Part shown: piece by piece, positions 22,019 to 33,800 of the stretch
Numbering within the stretch: the first letter of the stretch is position 1
Layout of the letters: every line of letters begins with the position of its first letter
Origin: Astropecten irregularis
Taxonomy: Eukaryota > Echinodermata > Asteroidea > Paxillosida > Astropectinidae
NCBI GenBank assembly: GCA_963971285.1
Contig: OZ020244.1
Location: 13,950,001-14,014,000, forward strand
DNA: 64,000 nucleotides
Direction: 5' to 3'
Position numbers and translations under genes: made by a program
The notes under the pieces: generated by a model
Told to the model about the DNA's origin: nothing
Databases searched by the model: none
The model's input: only the letters and a program-made list of their open reading frames with translations

Positions 22019-23100
22019 ACTAGACATTGTGGTTGTGGGAACAACCACTAGGTGTTCGGGGTCTCATTTCGTACTGGAACTGTTATGAGAATGTCTGTTG
22101 GAACGCATGTGTGGCATATATAAATACGCTTAAACTGTGTGACTGAGTAAATACTGATCATGCTGAGTGCAGTGTATTCGTATTATATGTACACTGACTG
22201 ATAGCGTATAGAAAATGGTGTCACCTTTAAATAACGTAAAATTGCCCGGACGATAACTTCCGGTTAGTTAACCACAAACAACTGAAAATAAATTTGCAGA
22301 AATCATCAAATGCGTAAACAATTTGCGATTTGCACCGATGTACGTCATGTAATTACCGAATAAACAGATTTTGAATAATATCATCATGTTTCCTTTAAAA
22401 ATGCATTACTTGCGGCTGAATGACGTCACAGATTTCAAACTTCACACATATATCAAGGTGCATTAGTTCTTCACGCTCACCAAATTTAGCGGAAATCCGT
22501 TTTTTACTTTTGGATTACGTAATCACTGTATATCTTTAATTTACCATAGAGGGCGCTATACAGCCCGTATGACGTCATCGTTTATATTTTCTAAAAGCTT
22601 AAGACCTACTCTATCATTTTCCCAGAGAGGTTTTATGTGCCCAAATCCTTCCGTTTTCGAGTTATTTTGAGTCAAACTTCAACTTCCGGTAACACCGGAA
22701 GTGAAGGTTATTTGTACACAACACTGAATATATTCATTGTTAAGATTCACGTGTTGAGTAACATATGTCAATATCAAAATCGTAGGTCATGTGGTTCTCA
22801 ATATAGAGAGCACCAAAGTTTTTCCTAAAAACGAGTGTAATTTGATACCCGATGACGTCATCATGACGTCAATCTTCTAAATACAACTTGGCATCATGAC
22901 CGACGTTCCCACCAAGTTTCAAGTCAATATCTTGTAACTCTCATATAGAAGTCGTGCTGACAAGTTTGGGAAGAAGAAAAATGAAAAAAAAAAAAAAAAA
23001 AACTCGAACAATAACAATAGGTGTTCGGCTTGAACCCGAACACCTAAAAAAAAAAACTGGACACAATAACAATAGGTGTTCGGCTTGAACCCGAACACCT
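22019..23100 (+). mobile_element. 1-kb hairpin-ended element, copy 2 with doubled 3' hairpin tail
   Basis: It is roughly 96 percent identical by eye to copy 1. After its poly-A run come two tails, each ending in a 27-bp hairpin (23019-23045 and 23074-23100) whose arms are AGGTGTTCGG and CCGAACACCT. The 3' CCCGAACACCT is also the inverse of the 5' AGGTGTTCGGG, so the element has short terminal inverted repeats as well as hairpins. The retroelement protease frame resumes directly at 23101. Confidence 0.8.
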
Positions 23101-23487
23101 AATAACTGCCTTATGTAATTCCAGAAACTCTTTGCCCAAAATTATTTTAGTACTTAGGTTTATGTCTACCTTAAAAGAATCTGTGAGGACAACACCTTCT
23201 AAAATTAAGGGCAGAGTCGTCAAGCCTGTGACTTGTAAATAACCACCATTAGCTACGGTTACTTCCAACACGGGTGTTTCTTTCACCAGAGTTGTTAATG
23301 ATGGAAAATTACTGTAAGACCAATCATGATCTATGACATTTATATCTGCACCAGTATCAACCAGGCAATGAATATTGTTATTGTCCAAATTTGCAGTTAT
23401 TCTATTAGACTGATTCATTGACGTTTGGAATTGATTTTTGCATGAGTTTTTACAGGTAGCAGCTGGAGCACTCCTAAATGGCATGAG
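23101..23487 (-). pseudogene. Ty3/gypsy-like retropepsin fragment
   Basis: The minus-strand frame contains HCLVDTGADINVID, the retropepsin active-site motif DTGA, then ILGKEFLELHKAVI, the flap-proximal/LGxxFL region. This aspartic protease would cut the Gag-Pol polyprotein. The frame starts among repeats near 23487 and is broken at 23100 by the inserted 1-kb dimer; its continuation is at 21022. Neither LTR nor integrase nor a complete reverse transcriptase is present, so it is a relic. Confidence 0.7.
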
Positions 23488-23605
23488 TACATGAAATATC
23501 CCAGTGCACAAAAGTCTGTTAATTTCCAAAACGGAAATAAATAAATATCTGATTGACAAATGGAAATTGAACTTCATTAGTGTCAAGTCATTTGGTATGT
23601 TTGTC
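23487..23605. repeat. Direct-repeat block right of the retroelement fragment
   Basis: Near-identical to 20493-20574 over about 75 bp and extended by AAATTGAACTTCAT, which matches 20395-20410. It sits in the same orientation, flanking the pol fragment and its insertion. Confidence 0.5.
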
Positions 23606-23872
23606 ATTATGCTACATGCTACATGCAATATAGCAATATCTCCATCGCAAATTTAAAAGACAAGGTAGAAAACTAAGCAAAGCAGCCAATCTCAATTCAA
23701 ACTTTAATCTCTAAAAGCTGAACATGTAACTACTTTCAACGATACACAATAAAAGCCAAGTTTAAGGCCAACAGTAACGCATCACCCATTCAATTTCCCA
23801 TGCATGGTAATACAACTGAACAGACTGACAAATCACCTTCTTAAATAGTACTATAACCGCCATCCTGTTAAC

Positions 23873-24868
23873 CTGACCCACTGATTACCAATTTCTTTGC
23901 CTAACTGACCAGCATATACCACAGACTGACCCACTGACCGCCAACGTCCTACCTCCCCGACCAGCATACCACCGACTGAACCATTGATTACCAACATCCT
24001 ACCTAACTGGCCAGCATACCACCGACTGACCCACTGATTACCAACGTCCTATCCAACTGACCAGTATACCACCGACTGAACCATTGATAACCAACGTCCT
24101 ACCTAACTGACCAGCATACCACCGACTGACCCATTAATTACCGACGTCCTACCTAACTGACCAGCATACCACGGACTGACCCATTGATTACCAACGTCCT
24201 ATCCAACTGACCAGCATACCACCGACTGAACCATTGATAACCAACGTCCTACCTAACTGACCAGCATACCACCGACTGACCCATTGATTACCAACGTCCT
24301 ATCCAACTGACCAGCATACCACCGACTGAACCATTGATAACCAACGTCCTACCTAACTGACCAGCATACCACCGACTGACCCATTGATTACCGACGTCCT
24401 ACCTAACTGACCAGCATACCACCGACTGACCCATTGATAACCAACGTCCTATCCAACAGACCAGCATACCACCGACTGACCCATTGATTACCAACGTCCT
24501 ATCCAACTGACCAGCATACCACCGACTGACCCATTGATTACCAACGTCCTATCCAACTGACCAGCATACCACCGACTGACCCATTGATTACCAACGTCCT
24601 ATCCAACTGACCAGCATACCACCGACTGACCCACTGATTACCAACGTCCTATCCAACTGACCAGCATACCACCGACTGAACCATTGATAACCAACGTCCT
24701 ACCTAACTGACCAGCATACCACCGACTGACCCATTGATTACAGACATGCTACATAACTGACCAGCATACAACCAACTGACCCATTGATTACCAACGTCCT
24801 ATCTAACTTACCAGCATACCATCGACTGACCCATTGATTACAGACGTCCTACCTAACTGACCAGCATG
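23873..24868. repeat. 50-bp tandem satellite, about 20 units
   Basis: Units of exactly 50 bp contain CCAACGTCCTATCCAACTGA followed by CCAGCATACC and CGACTGACCCATTGAT. Two alternating subtypes are visible: CCTATCCAACTGA with TGACCCATTGATTA, and CCTACCTAACTGA with TGAACCATTGATAA. This indicates a higher-order dimer in part of the array. The array stops right beside the terminal exon of the minus-strand gene at 24871, so it probably lies in or next to that gene's 3' untranslated region. Confidence 0.9.
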
Positions 24869-24870
24869 AT

Positions 24871-27800
24871 TTACTTCCAACATTCAACCGGAGGTGTTTT
24901 CTTAAGAAGATCAACGGCCTCTCCCATTGTTATGCCCAGAATGTCCTGGCATAGCTTGACCATGGCCTCCTGCATGAGAACTTTGGATACATAATCCAAC
25001 AACTGCAATGACAAAAAAAATTTACAAAAAGGTTAGTGAAGGTTTCCCTTTGCAATTTTAGGAGTAAGGATGATTCAAGAGTATAATACACTGCAACAAA
25101 TTCCCCAGACTTTGTGCACACATTTTTTAGGACAGTGCTTTGAACATAAATGTTGACGGTACGGTCATTACATAACTACTGATAAGGATGAAAATTTCTC
25201 AAAAAAGAAAAACGGCAAAGCTATGTATTCTGTCAACAGACAGAAATACACACAAGTATAATATCTCACTCTGTCTTTATTTGTTATAAATTCAAGCTTG
25301 CATATGGAGGGTTGTACTTCATACCATATATGTATTGAGGGAGAAATGCTGGGCATAAAGTCATGATAAATTACATTTCATATAATGTAACTACGCTAAA
25401 ACTTCAGGAATAGCTGAATAGGATTGACTTACACGGGTACTCCCTGGGCTGAAGGCAGCCATAAGCTCCTTCAAAATAAGCTCTTGTTGTTCTTCAGAAA
25501 ACGGTGGCCCATACACTGACTGAGTCAGTTGTGCTGGAAAGCAAAACCAAAAAATCTGTTACAAAAATCTTGCATCACAATTAGCACCAAATGTTTTTTA
25601 AATAAAAAATGTCAATAAAAAGAGTCCTCCTGTTACATTTGTCCAATAATGCAAAAAATGTAGACTTCCCCCTCACATACATGCATTCCATAATTTCTTT
25701 TTGATTTTAATTTGCTTTGGCATTATAAAAATGTGACAGTAATATTCTACTAAGGGGCTAGTACTCTCCACATTTACATGTTGCAGTTACTGTATAGTAT
25801 TTTCTTAGTGGAAGTAGTAACTTCATAATTGTGTAGCACACAATATGATAAAATGCAAATTTGCATACATACTTTATGGACGGCCCCTAAGCTACAACGG
25901 TGGACACAAGATCATATGAATCGCTATTTTATGTTAGGTCATTAGGTGCCTATCAAAAGTATTTCCCTTCAACTGTAGACATGTATAAATACTGTATAAA
26001 TACCAAAAAGGAATAAGTGCCAATTTTTAAACTGCAACGAGAATTAGCATGTTAGCCAAGTAACAATAATTACATTCAGATGCATAGTGCAACATAGCAA
26101 ATCATCTAAATATTTGAAATACATGTATTGCTCAAAGTAGCTCTTATAATAAAACATGCGTTTTCCTATGGGAAAAAAAGTGTGGTGAAGAAAAAATAGG
26201 AAAAAAAATTCTGAAAGAAAACAACAGCTTTCCTGCAAAGACACAGCAAAGCCAGAAACTTTAACAAAAACAAAGGCTTTTCTGTGAAAACGCACGAAGG
26301 AATTCAGAAAATGTTATTGAACAATAACAATGAACTGTACTATGAACAAACACACAAAATTAACAGTAATAAACAAAATACGAAAAAATCATATGCAAGA
26401 CGCTACTTAAAGGTAATATCATATTTTGGTTTTTATCAAAGAAATACAGATTCATGGGCAAAAATATCAAGACAGATTCGGTAACAGTAATCTGTTAACA
26501 TTTCAATCCTATACGGTGCCCACTTTTTGAGAAAACAGTGAAAAACAGCCACAGTATTTTTAAAGTCTTTTCTTTTTGATCTTTTAAAAGATTTAAAAAA
26601 AAAATGGTTGTTTTACTAATTTCTAAAATACACCATTTCAGGCCGAACAATTTTAACGGTATGTTTCTACCACCACCATCTTCATACCCTGGAAGTTATA
26701 TGTAAACTCTGTGAACATTTCTATTTTGGTTTCTGACCAAGGTATGATACTACCTTTAATTAAAATCTCTCCCAAAATTAACACTGTTTATGATGTGTTT
26801 TGAGAATTTAGTGAATTGCCAAGATCAAATAACCGCCTACCTCGGCGACGGCCTCCCGTTTTGTATTCGCGGTGTCTCCAACTTTCAACCTACCCATAGA
26901 TACCGGTAATTAATTGTAGAAGTTTCACTATCTCTAAATTTACATTTGCAGATAGCAAATGACCACAGCTAACACTCATTTCAGACTTAACGTGCTTTTT
27001 TGAATTTTCAATGTGCTTACCCTAATAGACTAGTGGGATTTCCAGAAAAAGGCCCCATAAAACGATCGAGGAGCATTTTTTGGTAAAAGTTGGGAACCGG
27101 ACTTTCTAGCATAATTCAGGTATGCTGAATCCAATTAACCCGGTTCCCAAGCGATATTTTGAGTTTTTCACCATCTAATTTGCATAATTAAAATTGCCCT
27201 CAAATTACCATTATTTTCTTCAATATTCCTGTTACCAGTTGAGTAAACATGATGAAGTAAGACTATTTATATGTGTTTGGAGGATTGCATGATATGACTA
27301 AAGAGTACTTAATATAATGAAGGCATATACCTGGTAATTATTGACACTAATTAACAAAAATATGCAAATGAGTGGCCGCCATTATACAGAAAAATCTTAT
27401 TTCTGCCATATCTTTGTACCTAGATTTTTGTCAAATGAAGTTTTTATACCTTTAATTTGAGGAGTCAAAGAATGTGATGATAGTGATGAGCCAATTGCCA
27501 AGTAACTGTTGAGTTGAGTTTAATTAACTGTTAATTAACTAATTTGCATAATTCATATAACCACCAAATTACCCATTTTTCATTAATATACATGTAGTTA
27601 TTCATGCAAATATGAAATAAGAAGTATTCATACACATGTTTGACGTTCAGAAAATATGAGCAAGCCATACTTAGTGTAATTAGGGCATATTTAAAGCAAT
27701 TAGTGGTATGCTTATTAATAAATATGCAGATCATGATGTCGCCATTGAAAAAATATCAAATTTTAAAAACATCTCCCTTAAACATGGATGTCTAAACAAG

Positions 27801-30800
27801 TCACTTTGTCAATGTTTTGTCAAAAGGAAAAGGTTATTTATATATAGAATATAGAATATAGAATAATTTAAAAATAATTAAGATTAGCCCACAATGCATC
27901 CAAGATAGTTGCTGAGGCTAATCTTTGGTGGTCAAGAGGCTCTAGAAGTCGATGAAAGTTCCGAAAACAGTGAAGATTTTGTTCACAGCAGAGTTGCTGA
28001 GGCTAATCTTTGGTAGTCAAGAGGCTCTAGAAGTCGATGAAAGTTCTGAAAACAGTGAAGATGTTGTTCACAGCAGAGTTCTAAGCATGGCACAGGATTT
28101 AGTTAACTCAGCGGTGGGAAAAATGGACTCCCAAACAACTTGGTCTCGCCACACTTCATCAAGCCACATGGTCAAAAGGATTGCTGGAGTTGAACTGTCA
28201 GTTAATTAATCCTTGGGTGATGTATCATCACATTTCAATGGCTTTACACTGTATGTCTTCAATTGTACTTTGTAAAACCATAATGTCAGGAAATTAGATT
28301 AACTTACCTAGACAAAACATGTATTATGAAGTTTGATGCAAACATGAGATTACATCAGATTCATGCATACTATGAGTTACATGTAAGTTACCAGTTTCCT
28401 GGTGGCATGCACACATTGCTGTGCATCGTAAGTCGTAACCCAGACTTGCCGCGGTATTTGCACCATCGTGTTTTGCATTGCTTCTGGTAGGCACAACACC
28501 AAATCATTTCCAGGCATCTTTCAGGAATTGGACTTATTGACATCAAGACAGGCTGTAGTCCTGAATCACCACGTTTCCAACCCATGATGGTGGGTGCATG
28601 GAGTTCAGGTACTGGGCAGTGAGCATTTCTCCAAATCATTGCTTGATAATGCACTTGCGGGAAGCGGGAAGCATCACTAGTCTTGGCATCGCTTCTGGTT
28701 TACACTTTACAGTTTATGCCTTGCTGCATCAACAGAGTCTGTTTGTGTACAATTCCTAGGTAGAGAGCAATTGATGATACTCCTAAAAGACCTTCCAGGG
28801 TGACTTTTTTGTTGTAATTTGCAATGTAAGAAGTGGTGTCACACCCAGTAAATGCATGAAATGGTAACAGAAAGAACTGCTGCTGAATATTTTGAAGGCA
28901 GAGGGAATCTGCATCAATGGGAATGTATCGACATTTCTTGGTGATGCTAGACATCATCCAGAGATGTTCACAATGCAAACGTGGGAAGTGGGAAACCAAA
29001 AGTAGGAGAACATCTGTATCCCTTGATAACACAACAACCGTTTTGAAATCGTTGTTCATGGCATGTAACTCTAACCTAGTGTCAGCTTCTTCATGTGTGG
29101 CTCTCATTTGAGTCAAATCTGTAGTTGTCTTCGATGACCTAACCTCAAATTCATCATGGCCTCCAGCAACCACGACAGCCTTATCATCAGGTGCCTGAGA
29201 GCACGTTCCTCAATCAGCAGTGGCATAACTAGGGAAAACGGCGCCCAGGTCATGCACTAAAATTGCGTCCCTAATTCAAACTTCTGATGCCAATGACAAA
29301 AAAAAAGTCAGATAATTTGAAGTTGAAATTTTTCTTTTTTTGTTCAAACTTCATCGGATTACTTTTCCCATAACTTCAACAGAACAACTCCCCTTTTCTT
29401 GCCTTTTCCTTTTTTGCGCCACTGTTCTTCAGACAGGAAATGTGGTAGATCAACTTTATTATCAGGAACTGAGAGGAAGTTTGTCCAATTGACAGTGACA
29501 GGCACATCATGACACTCAACAATTTATCTGATTCAGCTGCCTTTGTGCGTGGTGTTCTGGTTGCACCTTTGATTCTCCCTTTTCTGAATTTGTCAAACAC
29601 AATATCAACCCGTTGATAGTAATAGTTGGAGGCTGCCTACAGTATTGCTCTTTAGTGTGTCGACCCAAATCTCCAAAGGTCCTAATGTCAGGGTTTCTTA
29701 TAGAACAACCACCAGTGCTTGTTCGTCCATGATGAGGCAAGATGACGATGGAAGAAGCCAGGCGCGGTTCTACGGGGGGGCTAGGGGGGGGGGGCTGTAG
29801 CCTCCCCCAAAAAAAAACAACAACAAATTCTTGAAAATACTGGATTTTTTTTCACTTATTAAGCGCCAATTACATAAAAAACGCGTTGTGTGGGCTATAA
29901 TGTGCATGTTTTTCGACCCCTAATAAGACATAGCACAAGCGAGTGTTAGAAAAAACCAAAATATTGGGTCTTCTAGCCCCCCCCCAAAAAAAATAATGGC
30001 TCTTCTAGCCCCCCAAAATGTTGACTCTAGAACCGCGCCTGGAAGAAGCTCAATAGCAAAAGTGTGGCAAGACCAAGTTGTTTGGGAGTCCATTTTTCCC
30101 GCCGCTGAGTAAACTAAATCCTGTGCCATGCTTAGAACTCTGCTGTGAACAAAATCCTCACTGTTTTCAGAACTTTCATCGACTTCTAGAACCTCTTGAC
30201 CACCAAAGATTAGCCTTAGCAACTCTGCTGTGAACAAAATCTTCACTGTTTTCAGAACTTTCATCGACTTCTAGAGCCTCTTGACCACCAAAGATTAGCC
30301 TCAGCAACTATCTTGGATGCATTGAATGGCATATTTTAAGAATGCGTACATTTTCCAATGTTATGTATTTTGCCAGTGCCCATTGTGAATAAGCACTGGG
30401 ATCTGGTTAGGAGTGTACATGTGGGCTAATCTTAATTATTTTAAAATTATTCTATAGGTCTTAATAACCTTTTCCTTTTGACAAAACATTGAAAAAGTGA
30501 CTTGTTTAGACATCCATGTTTAAGGGAGATGTTTTTAAATTTTGATATTTTTTTTCAATGGCGACATCATGATCTGCATATTTATTAATAAGCATACCAC
30601 TAATTGCTTTAAATATGCCCTAATTACACTAAGTATGGCTTGCTCATATTTTCTGAACGTCAAACATGTGTATGGATACCTTTTTATTTCATATTTGCAT
30701 GAATAACTACATATGTATATTAATGACAAATTGGTAATTTGGTGGTTATATGAATTATGCAAATTAGTTAATTAACAGTTAATTAAACTCAACTCAACAG

Positions 30801-33800
30801 TTATTGGGCAATTGGCTCATCACTATCATCACATTCTTTGACTCCTCAAATTAAAGGTATAAACTATTCATTTGACAAAAATCTAGGTACAAAGATATGG
30901 CAGTAATCCGATTTTTCTGTAATGGCGGCCACTCATTTGCATAATTTTGTTAATTAGTGTCAATAATTACCAGGTATTTGCCTTCATTATATTAAGTACT
31001 CTTTAGTCATATCATGCAATCCTCCAAACACATATAAATAGTCTTACTTCATCATGTTTACTCAACTGGTAGCAGGAATATTGAAAAAATAATGGTAATT
31101 TGAGGGCAATTTTAATTATGCAAATTAGATGGTGAAAAACTCTAAATATCGCTTGGGAACCGGGTTAATTGGATTCAGCATACCTGAATTATGCTAGAAA
31201 GTCCGGTTCCCAACTTTTACCCCAAAATGCTCCTCACATTCACATTTGTCAGAAATCCCACTAGTCTATAATGTACTAAACTAAACTAAACTATACACAA
31301 ATTATTATACACTTAAATTGTACAGCTTTCCAAGAACCAGTTAATGCTAGCATACCTACCCTGCCACACGCTACCTCTCGAAGGTATTGAAGGTTCCTCT
31401 GTATATATTTCCTAAGGTCATCTTCTTTGACAGAGGAAATTGCTCGCCTGTAATACAAAAATGGATTCCTTGAAAATGCTTCATTGACATATACTTTTGT
31501 AAGCATGCCAAAAGGTAATTATATTCAAGTAAACTAGATGGCTGCAGCTGTGGGATTTTTGACTGATGTAGTTCACAATCTCTGCAATTGGTCACTGTCA
31601 TCACTGTGACAGTTTAAAAACTGCATGGGCCAACACATAGTTTGAGTATACCTGTCGGACTATTAATATACTGTCCAGCAAACGTTAATGCAATCTACAA
31701 TCTGCAAGTTTATCTGGCTTTTAAGCTATTCTGCAATACGTACGGTTTTTGTTAACATTTAATAAACAGATTAAAATAAAGATGACAAACATGACAGCAA
31801 TAAAACAAAAATACTGATAATTTGTGTGGCTTTCATTTCTCATCTCATATTACTATAAGTACTTACGCGTCATCTGAAATGACTGGCGGAGGCTTTCTGT
31901 CATGACAAGAATGAAATATTGAAATAAAACATATTAAATCAAGAAATTCGTGGATAGCAGAAAACGATAATAATATTTTTTATATAATTTCTTATTCAAA
32001 CTCACGACTCACGAGGACCTGTCAAAGTTGATTAATCTGGTGAAATCTATAAGGCATTTGAAGAAAATGTTTCCTTATGTGTTCCTATTTGTCTTTAAAA
32101 CATCCACTGTAAAAAAAAAAGAAGCAAAATAGAGTGTTTCGAATTATCTACCTGGGAAAACTATCTGGGTAGGTGGGAAAGTGTTTTGTAGCAAACCATT
32201 CTACATTGTAACTTATAACTTATTATAACTTACTATGTTATAGAAAATTTATAACTAAAAAAACAATGAAACTAAGAATACCTTGAACCTGTTTTGGCAC
32301 TTTCGGAGATACGCTCATCTGTAATTAAAAAAGTATGTAAACTATTATCCCCTTGATTTTCTTTATCAGAATATTCTAAGCAACAATGGGAAACGTTTGA
32401 AAAACTGGTGTCAGCAAAATAATGTGGTCCTGTAAAAAGCTTAGACAATATAGACGTGCACTGTGTCCTGTATAAACATTTTCAATAACCACATCTGGAA
32501 AGAACCTATGATGCATTTGCATTTTGAGGCACGTTTTCAAATAAAGTACTGAACACAGGATTAATGCACCTGCAGTTGCGTAAGCCACAAATTGTGGCGT
32601 AAGTGGACTTACGCAACTGCGTAAAGTTTTGTGAAATCGGCTGCTGCAGCTTGATCTTGATTAACAGAAAAAAATAATATATTATCACCTGTGAAACGAG
32701 TACCGTTACTGTCAATAGTATGCCGTATTTTATCAGCTAGCTGTTTTGATGTGAAATTGTCAAAATCTTTGTCATTTGACTTGATTAACTTTGCCTGTGA
32801 CATAAAAGAAATACACAATAAAAAAATAAGAAAGATATTATCCCTATTACAAATGGATAATCAGAAAGTGTTCAGACTTCAGTTGTTGGAGTGAAATTTA
32901 AGACTCAGCAAAGCAGAAACACTTGTCAAATGTGTGACATCTGCTCCCCTGGAATCACAAGGGCAATGCACAATACATTGAAAAAGAAAGACTCACCGCT
33001 GGCATGTATCCTGGCCCAACCTCTCTCACAAAAGATTTGTATTTATCCAGAAGTTTGCGCTCCTGAGCTTCTGTGTATGTTTTTCCTTTCCCGGTTTTAG
33101 TGGTAGCCGTTACATTTTTAATGTTGAAGGATTTCACGGGCACCTGTTAGTAAAATACAAAATAGGACAGTAAGATGGACACTCCATCAATTCATAAGTT
33201 TAATTACATTAAATTTACAAACGGATTTTTGCAAAATCGTCTATTGGTCTTTCTTCACTGTTGATGTTATATGATTAGAACAATTTCTGACAATTCAGTT
33301 CTTAAAATTGAAGTTAATCTCCATTCAAATTTCAAATATACACATTGCGCTGATCTCTTCTTGTATCCTTTTGAAAATTAAATAGCATGAAAAATCATTA
33401 TCTATTTTATCTTTATTAATGTTGATAATGCACCAATGGAATCATATTGAAGGTTTAACACTGCTTCCATAATGGCAAGTTTATATGAATGGTGGATTCA
33501 TCTTTGCAGTATATAGCAACATCACCAATTGACAGCTTTTATTACATACAGCCATATTGGATTGACCAAGTCTAGAACTTCTTTGGCAGAATCTAAAAAA
33601 GGCCATACATATACAGTGTGTATAAAACAAAAATGCAACAGGATTTAAATTCAAATTTGTGAAGATCGTGCTAGCTTTACAGCAAAGTGAGTAGTATCAT
33701 GTTAAAGCCACATTTCTCCTCTTTCCAATGACATGTTTTTTATTCATACATGGTCACGGATGGCTGAGTAATCATTCTTTTTGGACAATGGGTCAGAATG

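Larger units (their letters stand above)
27025..31269. mobile_element. 4.2-kb element with very long terminal inverted repeats, in an intron of the recombinase-like gene
   Basis: The ends ATAGACTAGTGGGATTTC (27025) and its complement (ending at 31269) begin arms of about 1.2 kb. The arms pair almost throughout, for example GGTTCCCAAGCGATATTT, ATGATGAAGTAAGACTATTT and GAGTGGCCGCCATTA in the left arm against their complements at 30.9-31.2 kb. The arms also include the 5' part of a coding region (27950-28210, and 30050-30310 inverted). The centre holds a decayed minus-strand gene. Indels between arms show age. No target duplication is certain. It lies between the exons at 31360 and 26889. Confidence 0.75.

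Noticed and set aside
21650-22828. Two matching 63-codon frames as a conserved peptide
   Set aside because: They are the same segment in two copies of a non-coding element; the third copy does not preserve the frame.
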